Notes: a model not told the origin generated them from the sequence alone. A DNA stretch of 64,000 nt from Buchnera aphidicola (Melanaphis sacchari) (GCF_003096055.1 NZ_CP029161.1:1-64000); one strand, 5' to 3'. Positions 30,044 through 43,573 are shown, counted from the first letter of the stretch. Numbers and translations: made by a program.

Positions 30044-30580
30044 TTATTTCTTGAATTCAAAAAATTTTTTTTTATAAAATTTTAGTTCCATTATAGATTC
30101 ATAAATGTCTTCTCTCGCTGTATGATTTTTTTTTTTTTTTTTTAAAGCAGGATGCCAGCGAGATACTAATTCTTTAATTGTGCTAACATCTATGCATCGA
30201 TAATGAAAATAATCTTCTAAAATTGGCATGTATTTACGTAAAAATATTCGATCCTGATAAATACTATTACCACACATTGGAGATGAATGAATAGGAACTG
30301 TTTTTTTTAAAAAAGATACTATTTTAGATTCAGCTTTTATTTCATCATATTTACTTTTTTGAACTCTTTCTATTAATCCAGTTTGGGTGTGAATATTGTT
30401 ATTCCATGTATCCATTGATGTAATATGTTTCTTTTTCTGGTGAATTGCAACGACAGGTCCTTCTAAGATAATGTTTAGCTGAGAATCTGTAATTAATATC
30501 GCAATTTCAATAATACGATGTATTTCTGGGTTTAATCCGGTCATTTCCAAATCAATCCAAATAAGATTTTTTTTATTCAT
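30044..30580 (-). CDS. orn: Oligoribonuclease Orn with an 18-A tract
   Basis: This is a 178-residue DEDDh exonuclease that degrades 2-5-mer RNA to nucleotides and is essential in E. coli. It has the N-terminal metal motif IWIDLEMTGLNP, GNSIYQDRIFLRKYMP, and the final HTAREDIYESIMEL with catalytic His and Asp. Before HTARED, the E. coli loop is replaced by Lys residues encoded in a run of 18 A (plus-strand T18, 30126-30143), in frame. Such a tract is highly slippery for RNA polymerase, so many mRNAs may be out of frame. Confidence 0.97.
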   Translation of the reverse strand: MNKKNLIWIDLEMTGLNPEIHRIIEIAILITDSQLNIILEGPVVAIHQKKKHITSMDTWNNNIHTQTGLIERVQKSKYDEIKAESKIVSFLKKTVPIHSSPMCGNSIYQDRIFLRKYMPILEDYFHYRCIDVSTIKELVSRWHPALKKKKKNHTAREDIYESIMELKFYKKKFFEFKK

Positions 30581-30786
30581 TTTTTGATCTTTAAAAGTTT
30601 ATTTTTTAAATTATATTTCATTTAATTAAAATTTTTTAATTTTTAACTAATTTTTATGAGTTTTTATAAAAATTCTATTTTTTATTGAATTACGAATATT
30701 AAAAATTAATGTTGTAATTATTAAAAAACAAATCATTATAGTATAATATGTTTAAAAATCTTGATACAAGAGAGATTGATTATTTC

Positions 30787-32451
30787 ATGAAAAATATTAG
30801 TTGTGTTGAAACTAAATCCTGGAAAAAACTCAAAAAAAATTTCGAGAATATAAAAAATATTCATTTAAAACATTTTTTTTTAGAAGATCCTAACCGATTT
30901 AAAAATTTTTCTATTTTATTTAAAAATGATATTTTAATTGATTTTTCTAAGAATAGAATTAATAAAGAAACTTTAAAAAACTTATTAAACTTAGCGAAAG
31001 AAACTGATCTAAAATCTGCAATTCACAACATGTTTATCGGAGCAAAAATTAATAAAACAGAAAATCGTTCTGTCTTACATATTGCATTACGTAATAGAAA
31101 AAATTTCCCAATATTTGTTAATAATCATAATGTTATGTTAGATGTAAACGATACTTTGAAGAAAATGAAAGAATTTTCAAATTTAGTTATTAGTGGTCAA
31201 TGGAAAGGTTATACTGGAAAATCTATTTCTGATGTTGTTAACATAGGAATAGGAGGATCTGATTTAGGTCCATATATGGTTACTGAAGCGTTACGTCCAT
31301 ATAAAAATCATTTAAACATACACTATGTTTCTAATATAGATGGTAATCATCTTTTGGAAGTATTAAAAAAAATTAATCCTGAAACTACAATATTCTTAGT
31401 AGCTTCAAAAACATTTACTACAGAAGAAACAATAATTAATGCTCATAGTGCTAAATTATGGTTTTTAAAAAAATCAAAAAATGTAAATTTTTTAAATAAA
31501 CATTTTTTTGCTTTATCTGCTAATGTTAATAATGTATTAAATTTTGGAATTAGAATTGAGAATATTTTTAAATTTTGGGATTGGGTAGGAGGTCGTTTTT
31601 CACTATGGTCTTCGGTAGGTTTATCTATTATTTTATCAATTGGTTTTGATAATTTCGAAAAATTTTTGAGCGGTGCGTATGATATGGATAATCATTTTTA
31701 TTATTCTGAACATGATAAAAATATTCCTATATTATTAGCTCTTATTAGTATTTGGTACACTAATTTTTTTGGTGTTGAAACTGAAGCAGTATTACCGTAC
31801 GACCAATATATGCATAGATTTGCTGCATATCTTCAACAATCTAATATGGAATCTAATGGAAAATCTATTGATAGAAATGGAAAAAAAATATCTTATCATA
31901 CTGGTCCTATTATTTGGGGAGAGCCAGGAACTAATGGTCAGCATGCTTTTTTTCAATTAATACACCAGGGTACTAAATTAATCCCTTGTGATTTTATTGC
32001 TCCTGTTATTTCTCATAATGATTTAAAACATCATCATATTAAATTAATATCTAATTTTTTTGCTCAAACTCAAGCTTTGGCATTTGGAAAATCGAAAGAG
32101 GATTTATTAAAAAACATAATAAATTCTAATAATAAAAATATAAAATTAAAAGAAATTTTACCATATAAAGTTTGTGACGGAAACCAACCAAGTAATTCTA
32201 TTTTACTGCGCAAAATTACACCTTATACTTTAGGAGCTTTAATTGCTTTATATGAGCATAAAATATTTGTTCAAGGTCATATATTAAATATTTTTAGTTT
32301 TGATCAATGGGGTGTAGAAATAGGAAAAGAACTGACTAAAAACATTTATACTTGTCTTTCTAAAAAAAATAAAAATAATGTTAATTTTGATACTTCTACG
32401 GAGGGTCTTATAAATTTTTATAAATCTTTTAAAAAAAATATTAAAAAGTAA
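30787..32451 (+). CDS. pgi: Glucose-6-phosphate isomerase Pgi
   Basis: This is a 554-residue glycolytic isomerase. It has [59 protein letters not shown] with the catalytic His, and the C-terminal [11 protein letters not shown]. The start at 30787 ([15 protein letters not shown]) aligns with E. coli MKNINPTQTAAWQAL. An in-frame ATG at 30748 would add 13 residues. E. coli Pgi has 549 residues. It stands alone between orn and the mannitol genes, whose fructose-6-phosphate product it shares. Confidence 0.97.
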   Translation: MKNISCVETKSWKKLKKNFENIKNIHLKHFFLEDPNRFKNFSILFKNDILIDFSKNRINKETLKNLLNLAKETDLKSAIHNMFIGAKINKTENRSVLHIALRNRKNFPIFVNNHNVMLDVNDTLKKMKEFSNLVISGQWKGYTGKSISDVVNIGIGGSDLGPYMVTEALRPYKNHLNIHYVSNIDGNHLLEVLKKINPETTIFLVASKTFTTEETIINAHSAKLWFLKKSKNVNFLNKHFFALSANVNNVLNFGIRIENIFKFWDWVGGRFSLWSSVGLSIILSIGFDNFEKFLSGAYDMDNHFYYSEHDKNIPILLALISIWYTNFFGVETEAVLPYDQYMHRFAAYLQQSNMESNGKSIDRNGKKISYHTGPIIWGEPGTNGQHAFFQLIHQGTKLIPCDFIAPVISHNDLKHHHIKLISNFFAQTQALAFGKSKEDLLKNIINSNNKNIKLKEILPYKVCDGNQPSNSILLRKITPYTLGALIALYEHKIFVQGHILNIFSFDQWGVEIGKELTKNIYTCLSKKNKNNVNFDTSTEGLINFYKSFKKNIKK

Positions 32452-32618
32452 ATTTTATTTAGAATTTTTCTATTAGAAATTATTTTTTCAAAAAAAACAC
32501 TTCATTATTATTTAATATGCAAATCATTTTCAGGCTCATTTTTAAAACAGATTTTTTATTTTACTAAGAATTTAAAAATTATCTTATCAAAGCTATTCTT
32601 CGGGAATGAGTGGTCTTT

Positions 32619-34538
32619 ATGTTAACTAAATCAAAAATACAGAATTTTGGTAGTTTTTTAAGTAGTATGATTATTCCCAATATAAGCATCTTTATTACAT
32701 GGGGTATTATGACTTCTTTATTTATACCTTTAGGTTGGCAACCTAATGAGATGTTAGCTCAATTAATACCGCCTATAATTTTTTATCTTTTACCAATTCT
32801 TATTGGATATACAGGAGGTCGGTTAATTGCAGGCGAGAGAGGAGGGGTAATTGGAAGTATAACTACTATAGGAATGATAGTTAGTACTCATACACCAATG
32901 TTATTGGGAGCGATGGTAGCAGGTCCATTTGGTGCATGGGTAATTAAAAAATTTGATGAAATAGTGAAAAATAAAATAAAAAATGGTTTTGAAATGCTAG
33001 TGAATAATTTTTCAATTGCCATTATTGGAATTTTTTTGATTATCATTTCTTTTTTTTTAATCGGCCCATCAATTGAATGGAGTTCCAACGTTTTAAAATC
33101 TTTAGTAAAAATAATTATAGAACATAATTTACTTCCTTTAATCGCAATTATTGTTGAACCAGCTAAAGTATTTTTTCTGAATAATATAATTAATCATGGA
33201 ATATTCTCTCCATTAGGAATTCAAGAAATATCAGAAAATAAAAGTTCTTTATTTTTTTTAATAGAATCAAATCCCGGACCAGGACTAGGTATATTGATGG
33301 CGTGTTTTTATTTTGGCAAGGGAAAATTATATCAGTCATCGGGAGCTGCAGCTATCATTCAATTTTTAGGTGGAGTACATGAAATTTATTTTCCTTATGT
33401 CCTGATTAAACCAGAGTTAATGATATCTCTAATTTTAGGTAGTATGACAAACATTTTTATGCTTGTTTTTTTTAAGGGTGGTTTAATTTCTGCTATATCT
33501 CCAGGATCTATTTTATCTATTTTAGCCATGACTCAAAAAAATTTATATTTCGCTAATATTTTTTCCATCTTATCTTCTTTTATAGTTTCATTCATCAGTG
33601 CTTTTTTATTTTTCCGATTTCCCTTAAATAAAATAAAGGAAACAAATGGTTTAGTTAATAAATTATCTAAGGATATATTTAACGGATTAGATAAAAATCA
33701 AAAAAATAAAATAGATAATCAAGAAAAACATATTTTTTTAAAAAATGTTAAAAAAATTATAGTAGCTTGTGATGCTGGTATGGGATCTAGTGCAATAGGA
33801 GCTAGTATTTTACAAAAAAAAATAAAAGATGCAAATTTAGAAAATATTTGTGTATCTAATTGTTCTATTCATTCTTTACCTAAGGATGCTGATTTAATTA
33901 TTACACATCAAAAATTAACTTATCGTGCTAAAAAGTATGCTCCTAATATTTACCATATATCATTAAATAATTTCATTGATAATGACTTTTACGATTCTTT
34001 AATAAAAAAATTAATTAAAGATATTAGTTGTAAAAATGATATTAATTATAAGAATAGTAAAATTGTTAATAATGTTGATTCATCGCAAGAGTTAAATAAT
34101 TTATTTCAATTAACTGAGAAAAATATTTTTTTAAATCAAAATGCTAAAAATAAAGAAGAAGCAATTAGTATTGTTGGACAACATTTAGTGAATCAAGGTT
34201 ATGTAAAAAATAGTTATGTTGAAGCAATGTTAGAACGAGAAAAAATAAGCTCTACTTGGATAGGAGAATCAATAGCACTACCACATGGCACTATTCAAGC
34301 AAAAGACAACATCTTAAAAACCGGTATAATTTTTTGTCAATTTCCTAAAGGAGTTCGTTTTGGAGAAAATGTTGATGATATTGCTTATTTAGTCATTGGT
34401 ATTGCAGCAAAAAATAATGAGCATATCATGGTAGTTAGTAGCATTACTAATGCGTTAGATAATAAGGATGTTATTTTAAAATTATCTAATACAAAAAATA
34501 TACAAGAAGTATTATTTTATTTAAATGAAAAAAAATAA
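32619..34538 (+). CDS. mtlA: Mannitol PTS permease EIICBA (MtlA)
   Basis: This is a 639-residue fused PTS transporter that imports and phosphorylates mannitol, the sugar alcohol from aphid or plant sap. The IIC membrane domain (about 1-340) has [17 protein letters not shown] and [15 protein letters not shown] carries the phosphorylated Cys384 in [14 protein letters not shown] carries the active His near residue 556 in [10 protein letters not shown]. All three domains are intact and in E. coli order (637 aa). ATG 32619 is preferred, and GTG 32610 is possible. It is followed by mtlD; the repressor gene mtlR is absent. Confidence 0.97.
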   Translation: MLTKSKIQNFGSFLSSMIIPNISIFITWGIMTSLFIPLGWQPNEMLAQLIPPIIFYLLPILIGYTGGRLIAGERGGVIGSITTIGMIVSTHTPMLLGAMVAGPFGAWVIKKFDEIVKNKIKNGFEMLVNNFSIAIIGIFLIIISFFLIGPSIEWSSNVLKSLVKIIIEHNLLPLIAIIVEPAKVFFLNNIINHGIFSPLGIQEISENKSSLFFLIESNPGPGLGILMACFYFGKGKLYQSSGAAAIIQFLGGVHEIYFPYVLIKPELMISLILGSMTNIFMLVFFKGGLISAISPGSILSILAMTQKNLYFANIFSILSSFIVSFISAFLFFRFPLNKIKETNGLVNKLSKDIFNGLDKNQKNKIDNQEKHIFLKNVKKIIVACDAGMGSSAIGASILQKKIKDANLENICVSNCSIHSLPKDADLIITHQKLTYRAKKYAPNIYHISLNNFIDNDFYDSLIKKLIKDISCKNDINYKNSKIVNNVDSSQELNNLFQLTEKNIFLNQNAKNKEEAISIVGQHLVNQGYVKNSYVEAMLEREKISSTWIGESIALPHGTIQAKDNILKTGIIFCQFPKGVRFGENVDDIAYLVIGIAAKNNEHIMVVSSITNALDNKDVILKLSNTKNIQEVLFYLNEKK

Positions 34539-34556
34539 TTTTAATTGGAATTTTTT

Positions 34557-35735
34557 ATGAAAGCTTTACATTTTGGCGCAGGAAATATTGGACGTGGTTT
34601 CGTTGGAAAGACAATATTAGATTCTGGATTTAATTTAATTTTTTCTGATATTAATAAGAATTTAATAGATATTATTAATCATTATCAAGAATATAATATT
34701 AAATTAGTTGGAAATAATTATGAAGAAATTATTACAGTAAAAAACGTGAGCGCTGTGCATTCCTACGACTCAAACATTGCTAATCTTATTTCTCATGCAG
34801 ATTTAATTACAACATCTGTCGGAGTTTCTTCTTTAGATGAAATCTCTAAAATTCTTGCTCGAGGAATTGTTTTAAAAATTTATTCTCAAAATAATAAGCC
34901 ATTAAATATAATTGCATGTGAAAATAAAATGATGGCAAGTTCTTATTTAAAGAAAAAGGTTTTAGAAAAAATTTCCTCAATCCATTATCCTTATTTTAAA
35001 AAATATATTGGTTTTGTAAATTGCAGTATTGATGTGATTATACCAACAAGTTTTTCTATTGGAAAAAATAAATTATGTTTAGTTTCTGAAAACTTTAAAG
35101 AATGGATTGTAGATTCCACTCAATTTAAAGGTGAACCTCCTAAAATTATTAATATGACATTGAGTAGTAATTTAAAATATTTTATAGATAGAAAATTTTT
35201 AACATTAAATACGGGACATGCTATTGCTGCATATTTAGGTTGGACAAAAAAGTATAAAACTATATATGAAACAATTTTAGATAGAGAAATATTTCAAATT
35301 GTAAAAAATTCTATGCAAGAAAGCGGTCTTACTCTAATAAAGTGTTACAATGTAGATGAAAATAAACATTTATCTTATATTAATAAAATTCTTGCTCGTT
35401 TTAAAAATCCTTATTTATTAGACAAAATTGAAAGAATTGCAAGAAATCCATTGCAAAAATTAAAAAAAGATGAACGATTAATATATCCTCTTTTAAAAGC
35501 TATAAAATATAATCTACCATATTCTAATTTAGTCAAAGGTATTTCTGCAGCATTTTTTTATAAAAATAAAAATGATATAGAATCCATAAAAATATTTTCT
35601 TTAATAAAAAAATATGGTATTGAGCAAACTATCATTAAAATATGTGATTTAAATTTAAATACAAAAGAAGTTTATTCTATTATTTTAGAATATATTTTTC
35701 TTTTAAAGAAATACTCTCATGGTTTTTTAAAATAA
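34557..35735 (+). CDS. mtlD: Mannitol-1-phosphate 5-dehydrogenase MtlD
   Basis: This is a 392-residue NAD enzyme that turns mannitol-1-phosphate into fructose-6-phosphate. The N-terminal Rossmann motif FGAGNIGRGFVGK is present. The catalytic Lys region lies in NTGHAIAAYLGW, and NCSIDVIIP matches the polyol dehydrogenase family. The start at 34557 (MKALHFGAGN) matches E. coli, with ATTGGA upstream. It lies 18 bases after mtlA. It has 10 residues more than E. coli MtlD (382), at the C-terminus. Confidence 0.97.
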   Translation: MKALHFGAGNIGRGFVGKTILDSGFNLIFSDINKNLIDIINHYQEYNIKLVGNNYEEIITVKNVSAVHSYDSNIANLISHADLITTSVGVSSLDEISKILARGIVLKIYSQNNKPLNIIACENKMMASSYLKKKVLEKISSIHYPYFKKYIGFVNCSIDVIIPTSFSIGKNKLCLVSENFKEWIVDSTQFKGEPPKIINMTLSSNLKYFIDRKFLTLNTGHAIAAYLGWTKKYKTIYETILDREIFQIVKNSMQESGLTLIKCYNVDENKHLSYINKILARFKNPYLLDKIERIARNPLQKLKKDERLIYPLLKAIKYNLPYSNLVKGISAAFFYKNKNDIESIKIFSLIKKYGIEQTIIKICDLNLNTKEVYSIILEYIFLLKKYSHGFLK

Positions 35736-36093
35736 AATGTTATATTTTTACTTTTTAATGAAATGCGTCAATTATTCGAGAAATATTTAATGAGGCAAAA
35801 GTAAAAATTATTTAAATAAGATCTATTTTAATTAATAATTTTTAAAGGTTAATTTAATAAAATTAAAATTTAAAAAAATTCTTTAGTAGAATATATAAAT
35901 ATTTAAAATTCTTATTTTTTTAAAAATTAAAAAAAAGAAAATTGATTAAAAATTTTTAAATTTCTCAGAATTAAATTAGATATTTTTAAATTAAAAATAT
36001 TTTTTTATAATTATAAAAATTCAATTTTATTAAATTTAAAAGATGCATTATAGTATATTTTCTATTTATTAATAAATAAAAATTAGTGAATTT
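35736..36093. other. Spacer between mtlD and miaA with one long hairpin
   Basis: This 358-base AT-rich spacer has no recognisable gene. In E. coli mutL precedes miaA, but no MutL motif was found in either strand. The only structure is a hairpin near the left end (35744-35808), listed separately. Confidence 0.6.
35744..35808 (+). other. Structured element downstream of mtlD
   Basis: A perfect 12-bp outer stem (ATTTTTACTTTT/AAAAGTAAAAAT) encloses about 41 bases, including a second stem GCGTCA/TGAGGC with one mismatch. It starts 9 bases after the mtlD stop and is more GC-rich than its surroundings. It may be the mtl transcript end or a small structured RNA. No known family was recognised. Confidence 0.4.
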
Positions 36094-37038
36094 ATGCATA
36101 TTAATAAATTTTTCAAAAAAAAATGTCTTTTTCTAATGGGTCCCACCGCATGTGGAAAAAGTAAATTTGTCATCTATCTTAGAAAATATTTACCAATAGA
36201 AATTATTAGTGTAGATTCCGCGTTAATTTATCGTGATATGAATATTGGAACAGACAAACCAAATGATTTTTATTTATTGCATCATCCGCATAGTTTATTA
36301 AATATTAAAGATCCTAGCGAAAGTTATTCAGCAGCAGAATTTAGAAAAGATGCTTTAAATGAAATTAAAAAAATTATAAAAATCGGGAAAATACCTTGCC
36401 TCGTTGGTGGTACAATGTTTTATTATCAAGTATTGCTATATGGGCTGTCTAATTTGCCAGCTTCAAATATTAAAATTCGTCAAATTTTATTAGATAAAAA
36501 TAGAAATAAAAAAAATTTTTTACATGAACAACTATCTTTTATAGATCCTATATCTGCTTCTCGAATTCATAAAAATGATCACCAAAGATTATTGCGCGCA
36601 TTAGAAGTTTTCTACATTTCTGGAAAAACTTTAACAGATTTAAAAAAAAATATTTTTTCTAAATTTCCATATGGTGTTATTCAATTCTGTATGATGCCTC
36701 CTAGTCAAATATGGTTATATGAAAAAATTGAGGAACGTATAAAGAATATGTTTTTTTTGGGTTTTCAAAAAGAAGTAGAAAATTTATTTTTTAGAGGAGA
36801 TTTACATAAGAATTTACCTTCTATAAAATCTATTGGATATCGTCAGATGTGGGAATATTTAGAATATAAAACTACTTATAACGAAATGTTTTATAAAATT
36901 ATTTTTGCTACTCGTAAATTAGTCAAACATCAATTAACATGGTTAAAAAAATGGAAAAATATTCATTATTTAAATAGTTCTTTATCGCATCATATTCTTT
37001 TAAAAAAAATCTTAAATTTATTAAATCAAAAATATTAA
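36094..37038 (+). CDS. miaA: tRNA dimethylallyltransferase MiaA
   Basis: This 314-residue enzyme adds dimethylallyl to A37 of tRNAs reading UNN codons. It has the P-loop MGPTACGKSK near residue 16, SVDSALIYRDMNIGTDKP, LVGGTMFYYQ, and IKSIGYRQMWEYL near the C-terminus. E. coli MiaA has 316 residues. It lies upstream of hflK as in E. coli. hfq and hflX, normally between them, are missing. Confidence 0.97.
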   Translation: MHINKFFKKKCLFLMGPTACGKSKFVIYLRKYLPIEIISVDSALIYRDMNIGTDKPNDFYLLHHPHSLLNIKDPSESYSAAEFRKDALNEIKKIIKIGKIPCLVGGTMFYYQVLLYGLSNLPASNIKIRQILLDKNRNKKNFLHEQLSFIDPISASRIHKNDHQRLLRALEVFYISGKTLTDLKKNIFSKFPYGVIQFCMMPPSQIWLYEKIEERIKNMFFLGFQKEVENLFFRGDLHKNLPSIKSIGYRQMWEYLEYKTTYNEMFYKIIFATRKLVKHQLTWLKKWKNIHYLNSSLSHHILLKKILNLLNQKY

Positions 37039-37249
37039 ATTAACATTTCTAATTAGATTTAATTAAAATTTTTTAAATATTTATTTAATTTTCGTTAAAT
37101 TTTTTTAATTTAATTAATTTATTGAATAAATTTTAATAAAAATATTTTAAAAAATTTTATCCCGTTAAAATAAAAAAGTATTTTTTTACTCAGAATATTA
37201 TAATTTTTAAAAATTTTTAGAATTTATTTTTCATAGAATGAGGCATAAA

Positions 37250-38506
37250 ATGGCCTGGAATAAATTAAACAAAAAAGAGTCTGAAAGTGATCTGTGGGGA
37301 AAAAAAGATAATCAAAAAAAAGATTGCTCAAGTAACTTAAATGAAAAAAATATTAGTACAAAAAAAAATATATCTGATTTTAAGAAATTTATATTAGACT
37401 TTACCAAATTAGTTACTAAAAAAACTTATTCGTCTAATTCGTCTAAATCACCGAATTCATTAAATAAATTAAAAAATAATATAAATCCTTTTTTAATAAT
37501 TTTTTTTATAATTTTTTTTATTTGGTGCGTTAGTGGTTTTTATACAATTAAAGAAGCAGAACGTGGTGTAGTAACTAATTTTGGAAAATTTAGTCATGTA
37601 GTTGGACCAGGTCTTAATTGGAGGCCAGTTTTTATTAATGAAGTCAAATCTGTAAATGTTGAAACTGTTCGTGAATTAGCAACTTCAGGTACCATGTTAA
37701 CTTCTGACGAAAATGTAGTACGAGTCGAAATGAATGTACAATATAAAATTACAAATCCTTCAGATTATTTATTTTCTGTTAATTATCCTGACGATAGCTT
37801 GCGTCAAGCTACTGATAGTGCATTGCGTGGAGTTATTGGGCATTTAACTATGGATAGAATATTAACTGAAGGTCGTACTTTAGTAAGAAATAATACTCAA
37901 AAAGAAATTGAAGAAACTATTAAGCCCTATAATATGGGAATTACTATATTAGATGTAAATTTTCAAACAGCAAGACCTCCAGAAGAAGTTAAATCTGCTT
38001 TTGATGACGCAATTGCTGCTCGTGAAAATCGCGAACAATATATACGAGAAGCTGAAGCATATGCAAACGAAGTCGAACCAAAAGCAAAGGGAAGGGCGCA
38101 AAGAATTTTAGAAGAAGCTAAATCGTATTCTTCAAAAATAATTCTAGAAGCGCAGGGAGAAGTAGTTCGTTTTTTAAAAATTTTACCAGAATATAAAAAA
38201 GCTAAAAATATTACACTTCAGCGACTTTATATAGAGTCAATGGAAAGATTGTTGCTAAAAAATAAAAAAATTTTTATTGATAACAAAAATAAATCAGGAT
38301 TATTTTTATCTTTAGGAAACATTTTTGATTCTTTAAAAGAAAATAAAAAAATTTTTACTAGTTCAGTAGAGACATTGAAAAATCATGCTAATTTTAAACA
38401 AAAAAAAGATGTTAACAGACTTTCTTTATCATCTTTTCATGATTTTTCAAAACAAAATCGTCTTAATTTAGTTGATCAGAATACTCAAAATACACATAGG
38501 AAGTAA
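37250..38506 (+). CDS. hflK: HflK, FtsH-regulating membrane protein
   Basis: This is a 418-residue SPFH/band-7 protein that forms a membrane complex with HflC controlling FtsH. It has a hydrophilic N-terminal tail, one membrane segment (about residues 83-99), then the band-7 domain: GFYTIKEAERGVVTNFGKF, TSDENVVRVEMNVQY and the coiled-coil-like EEVKSAFDDAIAARENREQYIREAEAY. The start at 37250 (MAWNKLNKK) aligns with E. coli MAWNQPG and has GAGG upstream. hflC follows after 4 bases. Confidence 0.97.
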   Translation: MAWNKLNKKESESDLWGKKDNQKKDCSSNLNEKNISTKKNISDFKKFILDFTKLVTKKTYSSNSSKSPNSLNKLKNNINPFLIIFFIIFFIWCVSGFYTIKEAERGVVTNFGKFSHVVGPGLNWRPVFINEVKSVNVETVRELATSGTMLTSDENVVRVEMNVQYKITNPSDYLFSVNYPDDSLRQATDSALRGVIGHLTMDRILTEGRTLVRNNTQKEIEETIKPYNMGITILDVNFQTARPPEEVKSAFDDAIAARENREQYIREAEAYANEVEPKAKGRAQRILEEAKSYSSKIILEAQGEVVRFLKILPEYKKAKNITLQRLYIESMERLLLKNKKIFIDNKNKSGLFLSLGNIFDSLKENKKIFTSSVETLKNHANFKQKKDVNRLSLSSFHDFSKQNRLNLVDQNTQNTHRK

Positions 38507-38510
38507 ATTT

Positions 38511-40759
<2,249 letters not shown>

Positions 40760-40858
40760 ATAATGTTTTTATTTAATTTTTTCAAAATGTTTTAACTAAG
40801 AATATTATTTTCATAATTTAATGTCAATTAATAATTAATTTAATTGGAGAAAGAAAAT

Positions 40859-43048
40859 ATGGTAGTAGATATCTACCAAAAAAAAGTAATAAAAAAATAT
40901 AAAAATTCTGTTCCTAGTAGGAAATATATTTTACTTCTTTTAAAAAAGTATAATAATTTAATTAGTAAAAAAATTTTAGAAAAAAAACTTCATATTAATT
41001 GTCGAAAAGAAAAACAAATATTACGTCAACGATTGAAAAGAATGGAGAAAGATAATCAAATTATATATACCTCTAATCGTCGCTATATATCTTTAGAAAA
41101 TCTTAATTTGGTTAAAGGAAAAGTTATAGGTCATAGAGATGGTTATGGATTTCTCAGAACAGAAACATTAAAAGAGGATGTTTGGATTTCTAAGGATGAA
41201 ATGAAATCATGTATTCATGGAGATCTTGTTTTAGCCCATATTATACAGTTAAATAAAAAAAGAAATATCGCTAAAATATTAAAAGTATTTCAATCAACTA
41301 ATATATTAATTGTAGGTCGATATTATTTAGATAAAAAAATAGAATTTGTGATTCCTAATGACAGTCGTTTTAATTTTAAAATTTTTATTTTGCCTTCAAT
41401 TATTAATAATAAAATTACGATAGGATCAATTGTTTTAGTTAAATTAAAAAAGGGCTTTTTTAAAAATAAAATACAAGGAAAAATAATAGAAGTATTAGGT
41501 AAAAAAATGGGAATTGATTTATCAATTAACGTTGCTTTAAGAACACATAATATTCCTTATTCATGGTCAAGAGAAGTAAAAAATCAATTGTGTCGAATCA
41601 GTAATAAAATTAGTCAAAAAGATTTAGATAATCGCGTGGATTTAAGACACTTCCCTTTTTTTACTATTGATGAAAAAGATGCTCGTGATTTTGATGATGC
41701 TATTTTTTGTAAAAAAAAGAAAGATTTAGAAGAAGGATGGAATTTATGGGTAGCAATTGCAGATGTAAGTTATTACATTAAACCCAATACTGCTTTAGAT
41801 AAAGCAGCTTTTAACAGAGGAAACTCTGTATATTTTCCCTCTCTAGTGGTACCAATGTTACCAGAAAAAATATCCACAGACTTATGTTCTTTAAATCCTT
41901 CCGTAGATCGTTTATGCTTAATATGCGAAATGAGTTTGTCAAGTGAAGGAAAATTAGTTCAATATAAACACTATGAAGCAGTTATTCGTTCTCATGGACG
42001 TTTTACATATGATGAAATATTTGATATTTGGAATGGTAACGTTGAATTACAATTAAAATATAAAAAATTATTAAAATATATTCAAAATATGTTTTTTTTA
42101 TACAAATTTTTAAACAAAAAAAGATTTTTAAAAAAAGGTATTTCTTTTGAAAATGCAGAAGCTAAATTTATTTTAGATGATCATTTTCGTATTAATAAAA
42201 TTTATCAAAAAATTCGTAATGACGCTCATAAGTTTATTGAAACTTGCATGATATTAGCCAATATAGCATCTGCTCGATTTATTGAAAAATATAATTATCC
42301 TATATTATTCAGAAATCATGCTCAGCCAAGCAAAGAAAGTGTGAGTAGTTTTCGTTTGTTATTAAAAGAATTAGGACTTTCTTTATTAGGTGGAGACAAT
42401 CCAAAGGCTTGTCATTATTCAATTTTACTAAAAAAAATATTAAATCGTCCTGATTATGAAATGATTCAAACTTTATTGTTACGTTCTATGAAGCAAGCTG
42501 TGTATTCTCCTATTAATTGTGGTCATTTTGGACTTGCTTTATCTAGTTATGTGCACTTTACTTCTCCTATTAGACGTTATCCTGATCTTATATTACATAG
42601 AATCATTAAAAAATTAATTTTAAAAAATAAGAGAGAAGCTTCTTTTAAAAAAGAATCTTGTAATTATAAGAAATTTTTTTTATACAATATAAATGAAATG
42701 AAAAAAATAGGCGCTCACTGCTCTATTACCGAAAGACGAGCAGATGATGCGACGAGAGATGTTGTTGATTGGTTAAAATGCGAATTTATGAAAAATAAAA
42801 TTGGTTATATTCTGACAGGAGTGATTTCAAATGTTACCTCTTTTGGTTTTTTCGTGCGTTTAGACAAATTTTTTATCGATGGATTAGTTCATATAGAAAA
42901 ATTAAGTGATGATTATTATTATTTTGATTCTATGGGTTTAAAATTAATTGGCAAATCAACTAAAAATATTTATCGATTGGGCGATACTTTAAAGGTAAAA
43001 GTTATTTCAGTTAATTTAAATCAAAGAAAAATTGAATTATCTTTATAA
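40859..43048 (+). CDS. rnr: Exoribonuclease R
   Basis: This is a 729-residue RNB-family 3'-5' exonuclease that degrades structured RNA. It has an N-terminal winged helix and cold-shock domains (KGKVIGHRDGYGFLR, CIHGDLVLAH), and an RNB domain with DARDFDDAIFC catalytic aspartates. HFTSPIRRYPDLILHR and a C-terminal S1 domain (GVISNVTSFGFFVRLD) follow. The start at 40859 has GGAG 10 bases upstream. The long Lys-rich tail after the S1 domain of the 813-residue E. coli enzyme is gone. Confidence 0.97.
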   Translation: MVVDIYQKKVIKKYKNSVPSRKYILLLLKKYNNLISKKILEKKLHINCRKEKQILRQRLKRMEKDNQIIYTSNRRYISLENLNLVKGKVIGHRDGYGFLRTETLKEDVWISKDEMKSCIHGDLVLAHIIQLNKKRNIAKILKVFQSTNILIVGRYYLDKKIEFVIPNDSRFNFKIFILPSIINNKITIGSIVLVKLKKGFFKNKIQGKIIEVLGKKMGIDLSINVALRTHNIPYSWSREVKNQLCRISNKISQKDLDNRVDLRHFPFFTIDEKDARDFDDAIFCKKKKDLEEGWNLWVAIADVSYYIKPNTALDKAAFNRGNSVYFPSLVVPMLPEKISTDLCSLNPSVDRLCLICEMSLSSEGKLVQYKHYEAVIRSHGRFTYDEIFDIWNGNVELQLKYKKLLKYIQNMFFLYKFLNKKRFLKKGISFENAEAKFILDDHFRINKIYQKIRNDAHKFIETCMILANIASARFIEKYNYPILFRNHAQPSKESVSSFRLLLKELGLSLLGGDNPKACHYSILLKKILNRPDYEMIQTLLLRSMKQAVYSPINCGHFGLALSSYVHFTSPIRRYPDLILHRIIKKLILKNKREASFKKESCNYKKFFLYNINEMKKIGAHCSITERRADDATRDVVDWLKCEFMKNKIGYILTGVISNVTSFGFFVRLDKFFIDGLVHIEKLSDDYYYFDSMGLKLIGKSTKNIYRLGDTLKVKVISVNLNQRKIELSL

Positions 43049-43231
43049 ATATATTTTTTTAAAAAAATTTATAATTAATTAAAATAAATTAAATTTATTG
43101 ATTTTTTAAGTAATTTAAAATAGTATGTAAAAATAATCAAAGTTTTTACAAAAGTTCCTTGCATCTTTTAAAAAATAAAGTTTAATCTTATTTTTTAAGA
43201 AGCTAAAAAACCAAAAGGATCGTTCTCTCAA

Positions 43232-43573
43232 ATGCGTCATTATGAAATTGTACTTATGATTCATCCTGATTATAGTGATAAAGTAAACTTAATTATTGAA
43301 AAATATAAAAAAATTATTTCTAATCATTCAGGTGTAATACATCGTTTAGAAGATTGGGGAAGACGCCAATTATCATATCCAATTAAAAAACTTCATAAAG
43401 CTCATTACATCCTCATGAACATAGAAGCTGATTCTAAAATCGTTAATTTACTAGAAACAGATTTTCGTTTTAATAACGCAGTTATTAGAAATATGATTAT
43501 GTCTGTGAAGAAACCAATTTCTGAATTGTCACCTATAATGAAATTAAAAGAAGAAAAAAAAGAAAAAAAGTAA
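43232..43573 (+). CDS. rpsF: 30S ribosomal protein S6
   Basis: This is a 113-residue S6 with [39 protein letters not shown] and a Lys/Glu C-terminal tail in place of the glutamate tail of E. coli. AAAGGAT lies 10 bases upstream. It is first of rpsF-rpsR-rplI. priB, which separates rpsF from rpsR in E. coli, is absent. Confidence 0.98.
   Translation: MRHYEIVLMIHPDYSDKVNLIIEKYKKIISNHSGVIHRLEDWGRRQLSYPIKKLHKAHYILMNIEADSKIVNLLETDFRFNNAVIRNMIMSVKKPISELSPIMKLKEEKKEKK

Noticed and set aside
35736..36093. Remnant of mutL before miaA
   Set aside because: No MutL motif (such as IAAGEV or the ATPase residues) could be found in any frame.
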